A stretch of 64,000 nucleotides of DNA, taken from assembly GCF_963665245.1 (NCBI RefSeq), contig NZ_OY762267.1:3134001-3198000 (forward strand), read 5' to 3'. Origin of the DNA: an uncultured Paludibaculum sp. Its GTDB lineage: Bacteria; Acidobacteriota; Terriglobia; Bryobacterales; Bryobacteraceae. Each line of letters opens with the position of its first letter. Position 1 is the first letter of the stretch. The position numbers and the translations under genes are program-made. Below are positions 17,295-26,779 of the stretch, piece after piece. The notes below the pieces were generated by a model. It had not been told where the DNA came from. It was given only the letters and a program-made list of their open reading frames with translations, and did not search any database.

Positions 17295-18794
17295 ATGGTT
17301 CTCCAAGTCAGAGGGATGCAAAAGCGGTTTGGAGGCGTGGCTGCCTTGAGGGACGGCAACCTCGAGGTGCGGCGCGGGGAAGTGCATCTCCTGCTGGGTG
17401 AGAATGGTGCCGGCAAGTCCACGCTGATGAAGATCGTGGCCGGTATGCAGGCACCGGACGGCGGGTCGATGCTCTGGCAGGGCCGGGCGGCGCGGTTTGC
17501 GAACCCAGCCGAGGCGCAGCGGGCTGGGGTGACGATGGTCCATCAGGAATCCCTTCTCGCTCCGCATCTGTCCATCGCCGAGAACATTTATCTGGGGCGC
17601 GAGGCCGGCTCACGATTCGGATGGATCGCCCGCCGCGGTCAATTGGAGGCGGCCCGACGGCTGATCGAGGAACATCGATTCCCGTTGCAGGCCGATTGGG
17701 CAGTACAGCGTCTGAGCCCGGCGGGCCGGCAACTGGTGGAGATCCTGCGCGCCATTGCGCACGGCTCGTCGCTGCTGATCTTTGACGAACCGACGTCGTC
17801 GCTGTCGGACGCGGAATCGAAGCAGGTGTTTCGCATCGTTCGAGAGATGCGGGCGCGGGGCACCAGTATCATCTACATCACCCACCGCATGGACGAGTTG
17901 CGGGAGTTGGGTGACCGGGTGACGGTGCTGCGCGATGGCGAGACGGTGTTTGCCGGAGCCATGGCTGAGACCACGACGCCCGAACTGATCCGGCATATGG
18001 TGGGGCGTCCACTCGAATCGGTGTACCGGCGCGAGGCGGTGGCGCCGGGCGAGGAGAGGCTGCGCGTCGAAGGCTTGTCGCGGCACGGCGTGCTCCACGA
18101 CGTATCCCTGCAACTGCGGGCCGGCGAGGTGGTGGGCCTGGCGGGTTTAGTCGGCGCGGGACGGACGGAGTTGTGCCGGGCTATCTTTGGCGTGGATGCC
18201 GTCGACTCGGGCATCATCTCCGTGCGGGGGCAGGTGGCGGCGATTCGCTCGCCGCGCGACGCCGTGCGCGCCGGACTGGCCCTGATCCCGGAGGATCGCC
18301 AAAGATGCGGGCTGGCCGTGGGACTGCCCACGTCGCAGAACATGACGTTGGCTTCGCTGGACCGCGTGTCGAAGTTCGGGTTTGTCGATCCTACCCGGGA
18401 GGCAGCCATGGTGGGCGAGCAGACGGCGCGATTGCGGCTGAAGGTTGGATCGCCTCAGCAGCTTGCGGGCAAGTTGAGCGGGGGCAACCAGCAGAAAGTC
18501 GTGATTGCGCGGTGGATGGCGCGCGGCGCGAGCATTTTCCTCTTCGACGAGCCCACGCGCGGGATCGACATCGGCGCGAAGATCGAGGTGTTTCATTTGA
18601 TCGACGAACTGGCTCGGAATGGGGCGGCAGTGCTGATGGTGAGCTCCGAACTGCCGGAACTGCTGCAACTGGCCGACCGGATCCTGGTGATGCGGCAAGG
18701 CCGGATCGTCAAGGAACTGCCCGGCGAAGCGGCACAGGAGGAGATTCTGCGACACGCCGCGCTGGACGGGGGCGGGACGGAGCACGTTCGATGA
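17295..18794 (+). CDS. Sugar ABC importer, double ATPase subunit (RbsA/MglA type)
   Basis: 499 residues with two tandem ABC domains, the arrangement of ribose/galactose/xylose-type importers. Domain 1 has Walker A GENGAGKS (35-42) and Walker B LLIFDEPTSSLSD. Domain 2 has the usual degenerate P-loop GLVGAGRTEL, the signature LSGGNQQK and DEPTRGIDIGAK. It sits on the cytoplasmic face and drives uptake through the permease encoded next; the stop and the permease start overlap by 4 bases (18791-18794). No periplasmic binding-protein gene is adjacent, so substrate recognition must come from elsewhere. Substrate cannot be called. Confidence 0.92.
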   Translation: MVLQVRGMQKRFGGVAALRDGNLEVRRGEVHLLLGENGAGKSTLMKIVAGMQAPDGGSMLWQGRAARFANPAEAQRAGVTMVHQESLLAPHLSIAENIYLGREAGSRFGWIARRGQLEAARRLIEEHRFPLQADWAVQRLSPAGRQLVEILRAIAHGSSLLIFDEPTSSLSDAESKQVFRIVREMRARGTSIIYITHRMDELRELGDRVTVLRDGETVFAGAMAETTTPELIRHMVGRPLESVYRREAVAPGEERLRVEGLSRHGVLHDVSLQLRAGEVVGLAGLVGAGRTELCRAIFGVDAVDSGIISVRGQVAAIRSPRDAVRAGLALIPEDRQRCGLAVGLPTSQNMTLASLDRVSKFGFVDPTREAAMVGEQTARLRLKVGSPQQLAGKLSGGNQQKVVIARWMARGASIFLFDEPTRGIDIGAKIEVFHLIDELARNGAAVLMVSSELPELLQLADRILVMRQGRIVKELPGEAAQEEILRHAALDGGGTEHVR

Positions 18795-19714
18795 TGCAGA
18801 GGTTGTTGCCGTTCGTTACCCTGATCCTGCTGTTCGCCGGCCTCTCCGTCGCGACGCCCCACTTCTGCACCGTGGTCAACCTGTCCGCGGTGATCCGCCA
18901 GACAGCGGTGATCAACATCATGGCGCTGGGGATGACGATGATCATCGTCGCGGGCGGCATCGATCTGAGTGTAGGGTCGGTCATGGCGCTGTGTGGACTG
19001 TTGGGCGCCATGACGATGGGTCAGGGCCAGCCGATCCTGGTGGGCATTGGGGTGGGTTTGCTGGTGGGCGCGGTGTGCGGTGTGGTGAACGGCCTGCTGG
19101 TGACGCAGTTGAAGATCAACCCGTTCATCGTCACTTTGGGGACCCTGGGCATCTTCCGGGGATTGAGCCTCATCTTCTCCAGCGGGCTGCCGGTGCAGAA
19201 CATGCCGAGGGACTTCGCTTACCTGGCCGAAGGGTCTATCCTACACATTCCATTTGTACTTTGCGTGCTGTTCCTGTGCGCCGCCGCGGTTCACGTACTG
19301 CTGGAGCACACGCGGATGGGCCGCTATGCGTACGCCATCGGGTCAAACCAGGAGGCGGCGTTCTACTCGGGGATCCCGGTGTCCTTCCACGTCACGGCCA
19401 TCTATGCGGCTGGAGGGTTGCTGACCGGGCTGGCCGGGATGATTGAAACATCCCGGCTGATGACCGGGCAACCAACGGCCGGGCAGGGGTACGAACTGCA
19501 GGCGATTGCGGCGGTCGTGATCGGTGGGGGCTCGCTGCGCGGCGGAGAGGGTTCGGTGGTGGGTACATTGATCGGCGCCTACATCATGGGTCTGCTGGCG
19601 AATGGCAGCGATCTGCTGGGCATCTCGCCATACCTGCAACAGGCAATCATCGGGGCGGTGATTATCCTGGCCGTGGTACTAGATGAGCTGCGCAAGCGGA
19701 AAATGGCCCGGTAG
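18791..19714 (+). CDS. Sugar ABC importer permease (RbsC type)
   Basis: 307 residues, about 8-10 membrane helices, beginning MMQRLLPFVTLILLFAGLS. Family marks of the BPD_transp_2/RbsC group (PF02653) include IVAGGIDLSVGSVMAL, NGLLVTQLKINPFIVTLGT and GRYAYAIGSNQEAAFYSGI. The start overlaps the ATPase stop as ATGA. The pair forms a two-gene unit; ribose-type systems usually also have a binding protein and often a kinase or regulator, none of which is next to it here. Confidence 0.92.
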   Translation: MMQRLLPFVTLILLFAGLSVATPHFCTVVNLSAVIRQTAVINIMALGMTMIIVAGGIDLSVGSVMALCGLLGAMTMGQGQPILVGIGVGLLVGAVCGVVNGLLVTQLKINPFIVTLGTLGIFRGLSLIFSSGLPVQNMPRDFAYLAEGSILHIPFVLCVLFLCAAAVHVLLEHTRMGRYAYAIGSNQEAAFYSGIPVSFHVTAIYAAGGLLTGLAGMIETSRLMTGQPTAGQGYELQAIAAVVIGGGSLRGGEGSVVGTLIGAYIMGLLANGSDLLGISPYLQQAIIGAVIILAVVLDELRKRKMAR

Positions 19715-19746
19715 TGCTACCTATCCGATAGAATTTAAAGTGACAA

Positions 19747-20466
19747 ATGGCAAACCACGGCGAGCACCCGCCTCCACTGGAAGCGCGGGGGTTGGGCAAA
19801 CGGTACAGCAGTGGCCCGTCGGAGTTGACGGTCTTCGCTGGTCTGGATCTACGGCTGGAGTCTGGCGACCGTGTGGCGCTGACCGGGGAGAGCGGGACGG
19901 GCAAATCGACGCTTTTGCATCTCCTGGGCTTGCTGGACGCACCCAGCGAAGGAAGCATCCGCATTGGCGGAACGCAGACTGAGGGGCTGGATGAGGGCGG
20001 ACTGGCCGGGCTGCGTAACCGGGAAATTGGGTTCGTCTGGCAGATGAATACGCTGCTGCCGGAGTTCACGGCACTGGAAAACGTGATGATGCCGCTGCTG
20101 ATCCGGGGCGAGAAGAAGGGTGCGGCGGAGCAGGCGCAGGCACTGCTTGGCGAGGTTGGGCTGGCAGCAAGGGGGCACCACCTGGCCGGCGAACTCTCTG
20201 GCGGAGAGCAGCAGCGAGTGGTTCTGGCACGGGCTTTGGTGGCGGGACCGCGGCTTTTGTTGGCCGACGAACCGACCGGAAACCTGGACGAGCGGACCGG
20301 GAATATGATCATGGAACTGATCGAACAGGTCCACGAGAGCCGAAGATTAACGACTCTTTATGTGACCCATAACCCGGCTTACGCGGAGCGGGCAACCAAG
20401 GTCCTGGAACTCCGGGGCGGGAAATTGCGGAATCTGGGCGCGCAGGCGACCCCTCCAGCATCTTAG
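19747..20466 (+). CDS. ABC transporter ATPase, LolD/MacB type
   Basis: 239 residues with a single ABC domain: Walker A GESGTGKS (47-54), signature LSGGEQQR, Walker B LLLADEPTGNLDERTG and switch His in LYVTHNPAYAE. The DEPTGNLD form is typical of the MacB/LolD/FtsE branch, which powers lipoprotein release or export of envelope substrates. Such ATPases usually have LolC/E- or MacB-like permease genes alongside; the neighbours here are an RbsC permease 32 bp upstream and clpC downstream. The partner must be encoded elsewhere. LolD is the best guess, not proven. Confidence 0.82.
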   Translation: MANHGEHPPPLEARGLGKRYSSGPSELTVFAGLDLRLESGDRVALTGESGTGKSTLLHLLGLLDAPSEGSIRIGGTQTEGLDEGGLAGLRNREIGFVWQMNTLLPEFTALENVMMPLLIRGEKKGAAEQAQALLGEVGLAARGHHLAGELSGGEQQRVVLARALVAGPRLLLADEPTGNLDERTGNMIMELIEQVHESRRLTTLYVTHNPAYAERATKVLELRGGKLRNLGAQATPPAS

Positions 20467-20589
20467 AATTAGGACAGGGCGCGCTGCAGATCGGCGCGCG
20501 GGATTGACGCATCGGCTCTGGTCGCGCCGGTGTGGGTAAGCCAGGGGCATCTCCGTCCGAGTCCCGGGCTTCACGAGAGGCGCAAACCT

Positions 20590-23069
20590 ATGTTTGAACG
20601 CTATACAGAAAAGGCGCGAAGAGTCATCTTCTTCGCGCGCTATGAGGCCAGCCAGTTCGGCAGCCCGTACATTGAGACGGAACATCTGCTGCTCGGGCTG
20701 CTGCGGGAAGACAAGCCGCTGGCGAATCGCTTTCTGCGGTCGCAAGCGAACATCGAGTCGATCCGCAAGCAGATCGAGGCGCAGACGACTGTCCGGGAGA
20801 AGGTGTCGACGTCGGTCGATCTTCCGCTGAGCACCGAATGCAAACATGTCCTGGCCTATGCGGCTGAAGAAGCCGAGCGGCTGGGGCACAAGCACATTGG
20901 GACTGAGCACCTTCTGCTGGGACTCTTACGCGAAGAGAAGTGCTTCGCGGCGGAGATTCTCCATGAACGCGGTCTGCGGCTCAACCAGGTGCGGGATGAA
21001 ATCGCACGCGCCAGTTCCGAGAAGACCACGGCATCGCGGCCCAAGGAGTCGTCACTGCTGAGCGAGTTCAGCCGTGACCTCACTCAGTCGGCCTCCGACA
21101 GTGCTCTGGATCCGCTCATCGGACGCGACTATGAGTTGGAGCGGGTGATTCAGATCCTGTGCCGCCGGACGAAGAACAATCCGGTGCTGATCGGGGAACC
21201 GGGCGTCGGCAAGACCGCCATTGTCGAGGGCCTGGCCCAGAAGATCAGTGAAGGCGATGTCCCCAGCTTCCTGGCGGACAAGCGCATTCTGGCGCTCGAC
21301 CTGTCTCTCATCGTGGCCGGCACGAAGTATCGCGGCCAGTTTGAAGAGCGGCTCAAGACCATCATGAAGGAGTTGATGGAGAATCAGAACGCCATCATCT
21401 TCATCGATGAGCTGCACACCCTGGTGGGCGCCGGCTCGGCCGAAGGCTCGCTGGACGCCGCCAACATCCTGAAGCCCGCCCTCTCCCGGGGCGAGATCCA
21501 GTGCATCGGCGCGACGACGCCGAGCGAGTACCGCAAGTCCATCGAGAAAGACCGGTCACTGGAACGCCGCTTCCAGGCCGTGAAGGTGCCCCCGCCCAGT
21601 GAGGCGGACGCCTGCCGGATTCTCTTCGGCATCAAGGAACGCTATGAGAAGTTTCACGCCGTCGCCTACACGGACGACGCCATCGAGACTTCGGTGTTCG
21701 CGTCCAGCCGTTTCATCCCCGACCGGTTCCTGCCGGACAAGGCGATCGACCTGATCGACGAGGCCGGCGCGCGCGTCAAGCTGCGCCAGACCACCCTGCC
21801 GCCCGACATCAGCGACATCCAGAAGCGCGTGAAGTTCATCGTTCACCGCATGGAGACGGCCATCGCGAACCACGAGTTCGAAAAGGCGCGTTTCTACAGT
21901 GACGAGGAGCGCAAGGAACGCGAGAACCTGCGGCTGCTGCGCGAGAAGTACAACCTGGACGACACCTCAACGGGCGTGGTCACGAAGGACGACATCGAAG
22001 AAGTCGTCGCCAAGTGGACCGGCGTGCCGATGACGGCGATCAAGGAAGAAGAAGTCAGCAAGCTCATCCGGATCGAGGAAGAGCTGCACAAGCGGGTGAT
22101 CAGCCAGGAGAAGGCGATCAGCGCCCTGGCTCGCGCCATCCGCCGCTCCCGGGCCGGACTGAAGTCACCCAAGCGGCCATCGGGCTGCTTCCTGTTCCTG
22201 GGCCCCACGGGCGTCGGCAAGACCGAAGCCGCACGGGCTCTGGCCGAGTTCCTCTTCGGCAGTGAAAAGTCGCTGATCCGCTTCGACATGTCGGAGTTCA
22301 TGGAAAAGCACTCGGTGTCGAAGCTGATCGGTTCGCCGCCCGGCTATGTCGGTTACGAAGAGGGCGGGCAGCTCACCGAGCGGGTGAAGCGGAATCCTTA
22401 CTCCATCATCCTGCTGGATGAAATCGAGAAGGCCCATCCGGACATCTACAACATCCTGCTGCAGGTTTTTGAAGACGGCCAACTGACCGATGGTATCGGC
22501 AACACCAGGTGGACTTCAAGAACACGATCATCATCATGACGTCGAACCTCGGGGCGCGGTTCCTCGACAAGAAGGGGCAACTGGGCTTCGCGGCGCAGAC
22601 GGCCTCTGGAGTGCCGTCGAAGATCGAAGACATGGTGCAGTCGGAGGTGAAGCGCGCCTTCAACCCCGAGTTCCTGAACCGCCTGGACGAGGTGATCCTC
22701 TTCACGTCTCTGGCGGAAGAAGACTTGGTCCAGATCATCGACCTGATGGTGGCCCAGATCAACGTCAACCTGGTGGCCAAGCAAATCAAGATCAAGCTGG
22801 CTCCGGATGCCGCGAAGTACATTCTGGAGAAGACCTGCACGGACCGCAGCTACGGCGCGCGGCCTTTGCGCCGGGCTTTGCAGAAGTACATTGAGGATCC
22901 GCTGTCGGAGGCCTTGATCCAGGGCTCGCTGCTGCGTCCGGCCGAGTATGAAGTCTATCTCGGCGAAACCGGCATCTTCTGCCGCGTGGTCAATCCCGAA
23001 GGTGATGTGGCCACCGTCGGCGCCGGCGGGTCGACGTCCGGCGAAGCCATCTCGCTATACCCGTTCTAA
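20590..23069 (+). pseudogene. clpC: clpC, ATP-dependent Clp protease ATPase, reading frame broken near 22507
   Basis: From the ATG at 20590 the first frame encodes the ClpC N-domain (two repeats, each with [10 protein letters not shown]), AAA-1 (Walker A GEPGVGKT from about residue 202; [14 protein letters not shown]) and most of AAA-2 ([13 protein letters not shown] from about residue 538). After [10 protein letters not shown] it runs into nonsense and stops at 22539. The true continuation, [16 protein letters not shown] onward to 23069, is in another frame beginning at 22509. Removing bases 22507-22508 (AG) restores GNTVDFKNT, the ClpC consensus. No slippery heptamer or stem suggests programmed shifting. 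The second part keeps sensor-2 (YGARPLRRALQKYI), so decay is not advanced: a recent mutation or a sequencing error. ClpC normally unfolds proteins for ClpP. Confidence 0.88.
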
Positions 23070-23091
23070 GCAACACTCAACCCGCAAGCAG

Positions 23092-23121
23092 AAGGGGCCG
23101 CCTCCAACGGGGCGGCCCCTT
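23092..23121 (+). terminator. Intrinsic terminator after clpC
   Basis: Stem AAGGGGCCGCC / GGCGGCCCCTT (11 bp) with an 8-base loop, followed by TCTTG, 22 bases after the clpC stop codon. Confidence 0.85.
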
Positions 23122-23163
23122 TCTTGTCTCATGGCAGGAGCGTCGACGGGCTGTCAGGACGGC

Positions 23164-23448
23164 CTAGTTACCCTTCATTTGGCGAAACGCGCGCAGGGCC
23201 AAGCCGACAGAGCCCAGCAGCAGCGCCATTTTCACCCATGTCTGGGACTTATTCATGTCGATGTCCGACAGGCTGAATATCGGTTCTTCGGGCGGTGGCG
23301 GGGGAGGAGGCTGCTCTTTGTGTTGCGGCACAGGAGGCGGATCGTAGTTCGTGCCCCTGGGCGGAGTGTTGGGCCCTTGCCCATAGCCGAGCTCCGCAAC
23401 GCCCACCAATCCGAGGACTACCGCCGCAATAAGCAATACTCGCTTCAA
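23164..23448 (-). CDS. Small proline-rich exported or membrane protein, unknown
   Basis: 94 residues. An N-terminal signal sequence (MKRVLLIAAVVLGLVGVAEL) is followed by a proline-rich segment including PPPPPPPEEP (about residues 48-57), then IFSLSDIDMNKSQ and a second hydrophobic stretch WVKMALLLGSVGLALRAF near the C-terminus. This suggests a short protein crossing the periplasm with its C-terminus in the membrane. It is the last gene on the minus strand after the cytochrome c gene (78 bp gap), so it could be part of that redox operon. No homologue recognised. Confidence 0.65.
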   Translation of the reverse strand: MKRVLLIAAVVLGLVGVAELGYGQGPNTPPRGTNYDPPPVPQHKEQPPPPPPPEEPIFSLSDIDMNKSQTWVKMALLLGSVGLALRAFRQMKGN

Positions 23449-23526
23449 ACCACAATCGTATCCGAGATGACACGCTCGCGCATCATCCGGATGGAGATAG
23501 GGAGTACTTTTCTTGGCGTAGTCCCA

Positions 23527-24609
23527 TCATTCCAGGCCGGCGGCTTGCGGAACGCGTCCTGCGGCGGTCCGCTTCGGAGGAATCCCCTTGGGGTGGCAAT
23601 CCTGACACTTCACAAAATGAATGTTGTGCGCGCTGCCCGGCTTGGCGAAGGTGGTATCCATCTTTTCGACGTCGATGCCGCAATTGGAGAGACGGGGGTG
23701 GCACGTGGCACAGCTGGCATGGGTGGTTTGGCGGTGTTTGTCGTGGCAGGAGAGGCAGGAGAGCCCCTCATGCACTCCGATGGGCGTCCGGTCGTCACCC
23801 GAACGAACCTGCATCGTGGACAGCGGGGCGTGGCACTGGTAGCAGAGGGCCTGGCGCGGGTCGGCACTCACCTTAACCGGCCGTTCGCCATCCAGCAAGG
23901 CGGGGACGGGCAGGAGAGCAGCCGGGACGGACTCCTGTTCACGCCGGTCGTAGAAGGCCAAGGAAGGACGAAAACGCTCCTGGCGGCTGCCAAGCGTGCG
24001 CGACTCCAGACGGCGAGCATCCAAGGGAACTCCGGCGCGATGGAGGGAGTGGCAACTGAGGCACGGGATCGCCGGACGGTCGGACAGTTCAGCCCGAACG
24101 AGCGTCCAGGGTCCTTTGCGATCCATCGGCTGGACCAGATCCCGTATGCCGGCGTCCAGGTGGGCACCGTGGCAACGCAGGCAGTCGTCCATGAGATGGC
24201 GGGTACTGTTGTGTTTCTGGTCGAGGAAGATGCGCTTGTAAGTGGTGCTGTGCGCGCCGCTGGCCCAGGCGGCGAACTCCTGCTGATGGCACCGTTGGCA
24301 GCGGGGCAGCATGGCGAAGACGTCGACGGGACGGAGATGGGCGCGATCGGGCGCTTTGCCCTGAGCGTGTTCCCACACGCGGCGCGCATTGGTCATGTGG
24401 AAGCTGGGATCGGTCGTCATGGCGTCGCCGTGGCAATCGGCGCAACCGACATTGCGGTGGGTGGAGGTCATCCACTGCCCGACGGGCGTACCCATTTCAT
24501 GGCAACGGGCACAGGCGGCGGGTCCGCCGGATTCGTAGACAAAACTGGCCGCGGGCACCATCAGAACCAGTGCGGCAGCTAGAAGAGCGACAACAACTGC
24601 GATCTTCAT
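23527..24609 (-). CDS. Nine-heme cytochrome c
   Basis: 360 residues with an N-terminal signal/anchor (KIAVVVALLAAALVLMV) and nine CXXCH heme-binding motifs in order: CARCH, CADCH, CQRCH, CLRCH, CLSCH, CYQCH, CLSCH, CATCH, CQDCH. Several further His residues (for example THRNVG, GAHSTTYK, SAHNIHFV) could be distal ligands. It is probably a periplasmic electron carrier. The start overlaps the stop of the GMC dehydrogenase gene (ATGA, 24606-24609), so it most likely accepts electrons from that enzyme and passes them to the respiratory chain or to an outside acceptor. The usual partner of such dehydrogenases is a two- or three-heme cytochrome; nine hemes is unusual. Confidence 0.92.
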   Translation of the reverse strand: MKIAVVVALLAAALVLMVPAASFVYESGGPAACARCHEMGTPVGQWMTSTHRNVGCADCHGDAMTTDPSFHMTNARRVWEHAQGKAPDRAHLRPVDVFAMLPRCQRCHQQEFAAWASGAHSTTYKRIFLDQKHNSTRHLMDDCLRCHGAHLDAGIRDLVQPMDRKGPWTLVRAELSDRPAIPCLSCHSLHRAGVPLDARRLESRTLGSRQERFRPSLAFYDRREQESVPAALLPVPALLDGERPVKVSADPRQALCYQCHAPLSTMQVRSGDDRTPIGVHEGLSCLSCHDKHRQTTHASCATCHPRLSNCGIDVEKMDTTFAKPGSAHNIHFVKCQDCHPKGIPPKRTAAGRVPQAAGLE

Positions 24610-26264
24610 CGCGCACCGCCTGTGATGTGGCCGGCCACACGGTAGGCGTTGGCCATGATGGTGAGAACCGGATTGAATCCCCCGTTGGTGACGTGAACGG
24701 AGCCGTCGACGACATAGACGTTGTCGGTGTCATGGATCCGGCACCAGCGATCGACCACCGAGGTGCGCGGATCGTTGCCCATGCGGCAGGTGCCCGCCTG
24801 GTGCTGGCCCCCGCTGGTGCCCTGCCCTGCCTTCTTGGGCCAGGTGAGGACCGCTCCGGAGGCCTTCAACCAAGCCTCGGCTTTCGTGGTGATGTAGTCG
24901 CCAATCTCGATGGTGTGTGGGTGCTTGTTGCCACTCAGGCGAGCGACGGGAATCCCGAACTTGTCGCGGACGCGCGGGTCCACGGTCACGCGCGATTCAA
25001 AGAAGGGCATTTCCTGCGTAGGCCCTTGCACGGCAACGGAACGGCGATAGAAGCGCCGCACGAACTCCTTGTGCGCCAGACCCCAGCGCGGTATGCCGGG
25101 CGCGCGCAGTCCACTGACGAACTGATAGGGCAGCCGGATGAACTCGTTGGCCAGCATCGCGCCACCGGCCAGATCAGGATTGCCATGGTTGTAGTCGCAG
25201 ATGGCGATACCGGCGCCCGGTCCGACATCGTCATAGGTGTCCTCGTCGAAGAGGCCGAACGCGCCGGTGTAGGTGTGTCCCTGGAGATTGCGGCCCACCC
25301 AGTCGTGGCGATTGCCCAGCCCTTGGGGATGCAGCCGCGACTTGCTGTTCAGCAGCAGCCGCGCCGATTCGATGGCCGAGGCGGAGACGATGACGTAGTC
25401 GGCTGGCTGCTCCCACAACTGGCCCTCGCGATCGAAGTAGGCGACGCCGGTGGCCTTGCCATGCTCGTCGACGAGAATCTGCTGCACCATGCACTGTAGC
25501 CGCAGTTCTAGCAAACCCGTCTTCAGCGCGACGGGCAGCACCGTGTTCTGCGTTCCGCATTTCGCGTCCACCTCGCAGGCGAAGCCCACGCACCAGCGGC
25601 AGCGCATGCAGGCGGGCCGTCCGTTGTAGGGCACGGAGTTGCGCAGCATGGGGATGTGAAACGGGTGGAGCCCCAGCGCCTTGGCGCCTTTTTCCAGGAT
25701 GAGGTGCTCGCGTGTGGCCGGCAGCGGCGGCATGGGCAGGGGCTTGTTGCGCGGCCCATGGAACGGATCGGTGGAGACATCGCCCGAGACGCCGATCTCC
25801 CACTCGGCCTTCTCGTAGAAGGGCTCGAGCTCGTCGTAGGTGATGGGCCAGTCGGCCAGGGTGGAGCCTTCCACGGCGCGCGGCACTTTGGCGCCGTACA
25901 CCGTCTTCATCTGAAAGTCGTTGGGATGAAAACGCCAGGCCATGGCGCCATAGGAGAGAGTGCCGCCGCCCACGCAGGCTGCATTGTTGGAGTAACCCGG
26001 CCCGGACGGTTCCACCAGGCGCTCGCTGCCGTTACTGCCGACGACCACACGCGGATTGCCGTCGTCGTCGGGACCAAAAGGATGTCCCAGCGTGGAGTTG
26101 CGCTGGTTCCTCAGATCGTCCTTGCGGCAGTCGTTGGCGGTGTACCATTTGCCTCGTTCCAGCAGAACGACGGGCCACCCGGCCTGCGTGAACTGCTTGG
26201 CGACGATGGGCCCGCCGGCGCCCGCACCGATGATGACGGCCTTGACCTTGGGCAGGGCGCTCAT
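24606..26264 (-). CDS. GMC-family FAD dehydrogenase with Cys-rich (Fe-S-like) insert
   Basis: 552 residues. FAD-binding motif GAGAGG (13-18) with Glu36 at the end of strand 2; C-terminal GMC signature HQAGTCRMG and NVYVVDGSVHVTNGGFNPV. After YNGRPA comes CMRCRWC...FACEVDAKC, six cysteines placed like the 3Fe-4S site of FAD-dependent glucose/fructose/gluconate dehydrogenases. It probably oxidises a sugar or alcohol in the periplasm, exported together with the small Tat-type subunit encoded just upstream (4-base overlap), since it has no signal peptide of its own. Electrons would flow through the cluster to the nine-heme cytochrome encoded next. Confidence 0.92.
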   Translation of the reverse strand: MSALPKVKAVIIGAGAGGPIVAKQFTQAGWPVVLLERGKWYTANDCRKDDLRNQRNSTLGHPFGPDDDGNPRVVVGSNGSERLVEPSGPGYSNNAACVGGGTLSYGAMAWRFHPNDFQMKTVYGAKVPRAVEGSTLADWPITYDELEPFYEKAEWEIGVSGDVSTDPFHGPRNKPLPMPPLPATREHLILEKGAKALGLHPFHIPMLRNSVPYNGRPACMRCRWCVGFACEVDAKCGTQNTVLPVALKTGLLELRLQCMVQQILVDEHGKATGVAYFDREGQLWEQPADYVIVSASAIESARLLLNSKSRLHPQGLGNRHDWVGRNLQGHTYTGAFGLFDEDTYDDVGPGAGIAICDYNHGNPDLAGGAMLANEFIRLPYQFVSGLRAPGIPRWGLAHKEFVRRFYRRSVAVQGPTQEMPFFESRVTVDPRVRDKFGIPVARLSGNKHPHTIEIGDYITTKAEAWLKASGAVLTWPKKAGQGTSGGQHQAGTCRMGNDPRTSVVDRWCRIHDTDNVYVVDGSVHVTNGGFNPVLTIMANAYRVAGHITGGAR

Positions 26265-26779
26265 GATTGAACCTCATACTGCTGGCGCCCGCGTACGGGC
26301 AGCGGAGGGACGCCGATCATATTCCACGAGGCGTAGCCGCGATTGCCGCCATGCCGCGGGCTGCCGTAGAAGCCCTGCATCGTGTGTGCGAGCACCAGCT
26401 CAAACGCGGCTTTGCCGCCGTCTGGAAAGAACTCCCGAGGCGCCGAGCCCTGCTCCATGCTGGCTAGCAGGGCTGTGCGCTGCTCCGGCGTCCACTCTTC
26501 GAACCGTCCCTCGGCCAGACGATCGACGGCAGCCAGCGCGTCGCGGTAAGCCGGCTGGTGGCGTTTGAATTTGCGGTTGAGCTGGCGGTCAATATAGGTG
26601 ACCACGCCGGCCTGACGGGCCCCGGCATCGTGGTCGGCTGGAATCAGAGTTTCCGTCCAGGCTTCCAGCAGGGCCGCCTGCCGGGGTGTCAACACACGCA
26701 AAGAAGAAGGAGAAAGAGGCGCGCGGGAGCAGGCGGCGGTGGCACCCGCGGCGGCGGCCAGGAATATTCGGCGTTTCAG
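26261..26779 (-). CDS. Small subunit of GMC dehydrogenase (gluconate 2-dehydrogenase subunit 3 type), CTG start
   Basis: 172 residues if translation starts at the CTG at 26777-26779, which has GGAGGT exactly 6 bases upstream and gives a Tat-lipoprotein leader (LKRRIFLAAAAGATAACS). An in-frame ATG at 26839 would add 20 residues in front of that leader and has no clear ribosome site. The body (ALLEAWTETLIPADHDAGARQ, then a helical region ending in HGGNRGYASWNMIGVP) matches the PF13618 family. Such subunits carry the catalytic GMC partner across the membrane by the Tat system. First gene of the three-gene operon; its stop overlaps the GMC start. Confidence 0.85.
   Translation of the reverse strand: MKRRIFLAAAAGATAACSRAPLSPSSLRVLTPRQAALLEAWTETLIPADHDAGARQAGVVTYIDRQLNRKFKRHQPAYRDALAAVDRLAEGRFEEWTPEQRTALLASMEQGSAPREFFPDGGKAAFELVLAHTMQGFYGSPRHGGNRGYASWNMIGVPPLPVRGRQQYEVQS

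Noticed and set aside
22480..22545. Programmed ribosomal frameshifting in clpC
   Set aside because: No slippery heptamer, internal Shine-Dalgarno or downstream hairpin at the right distance; the simplest repair is removal of two bases.
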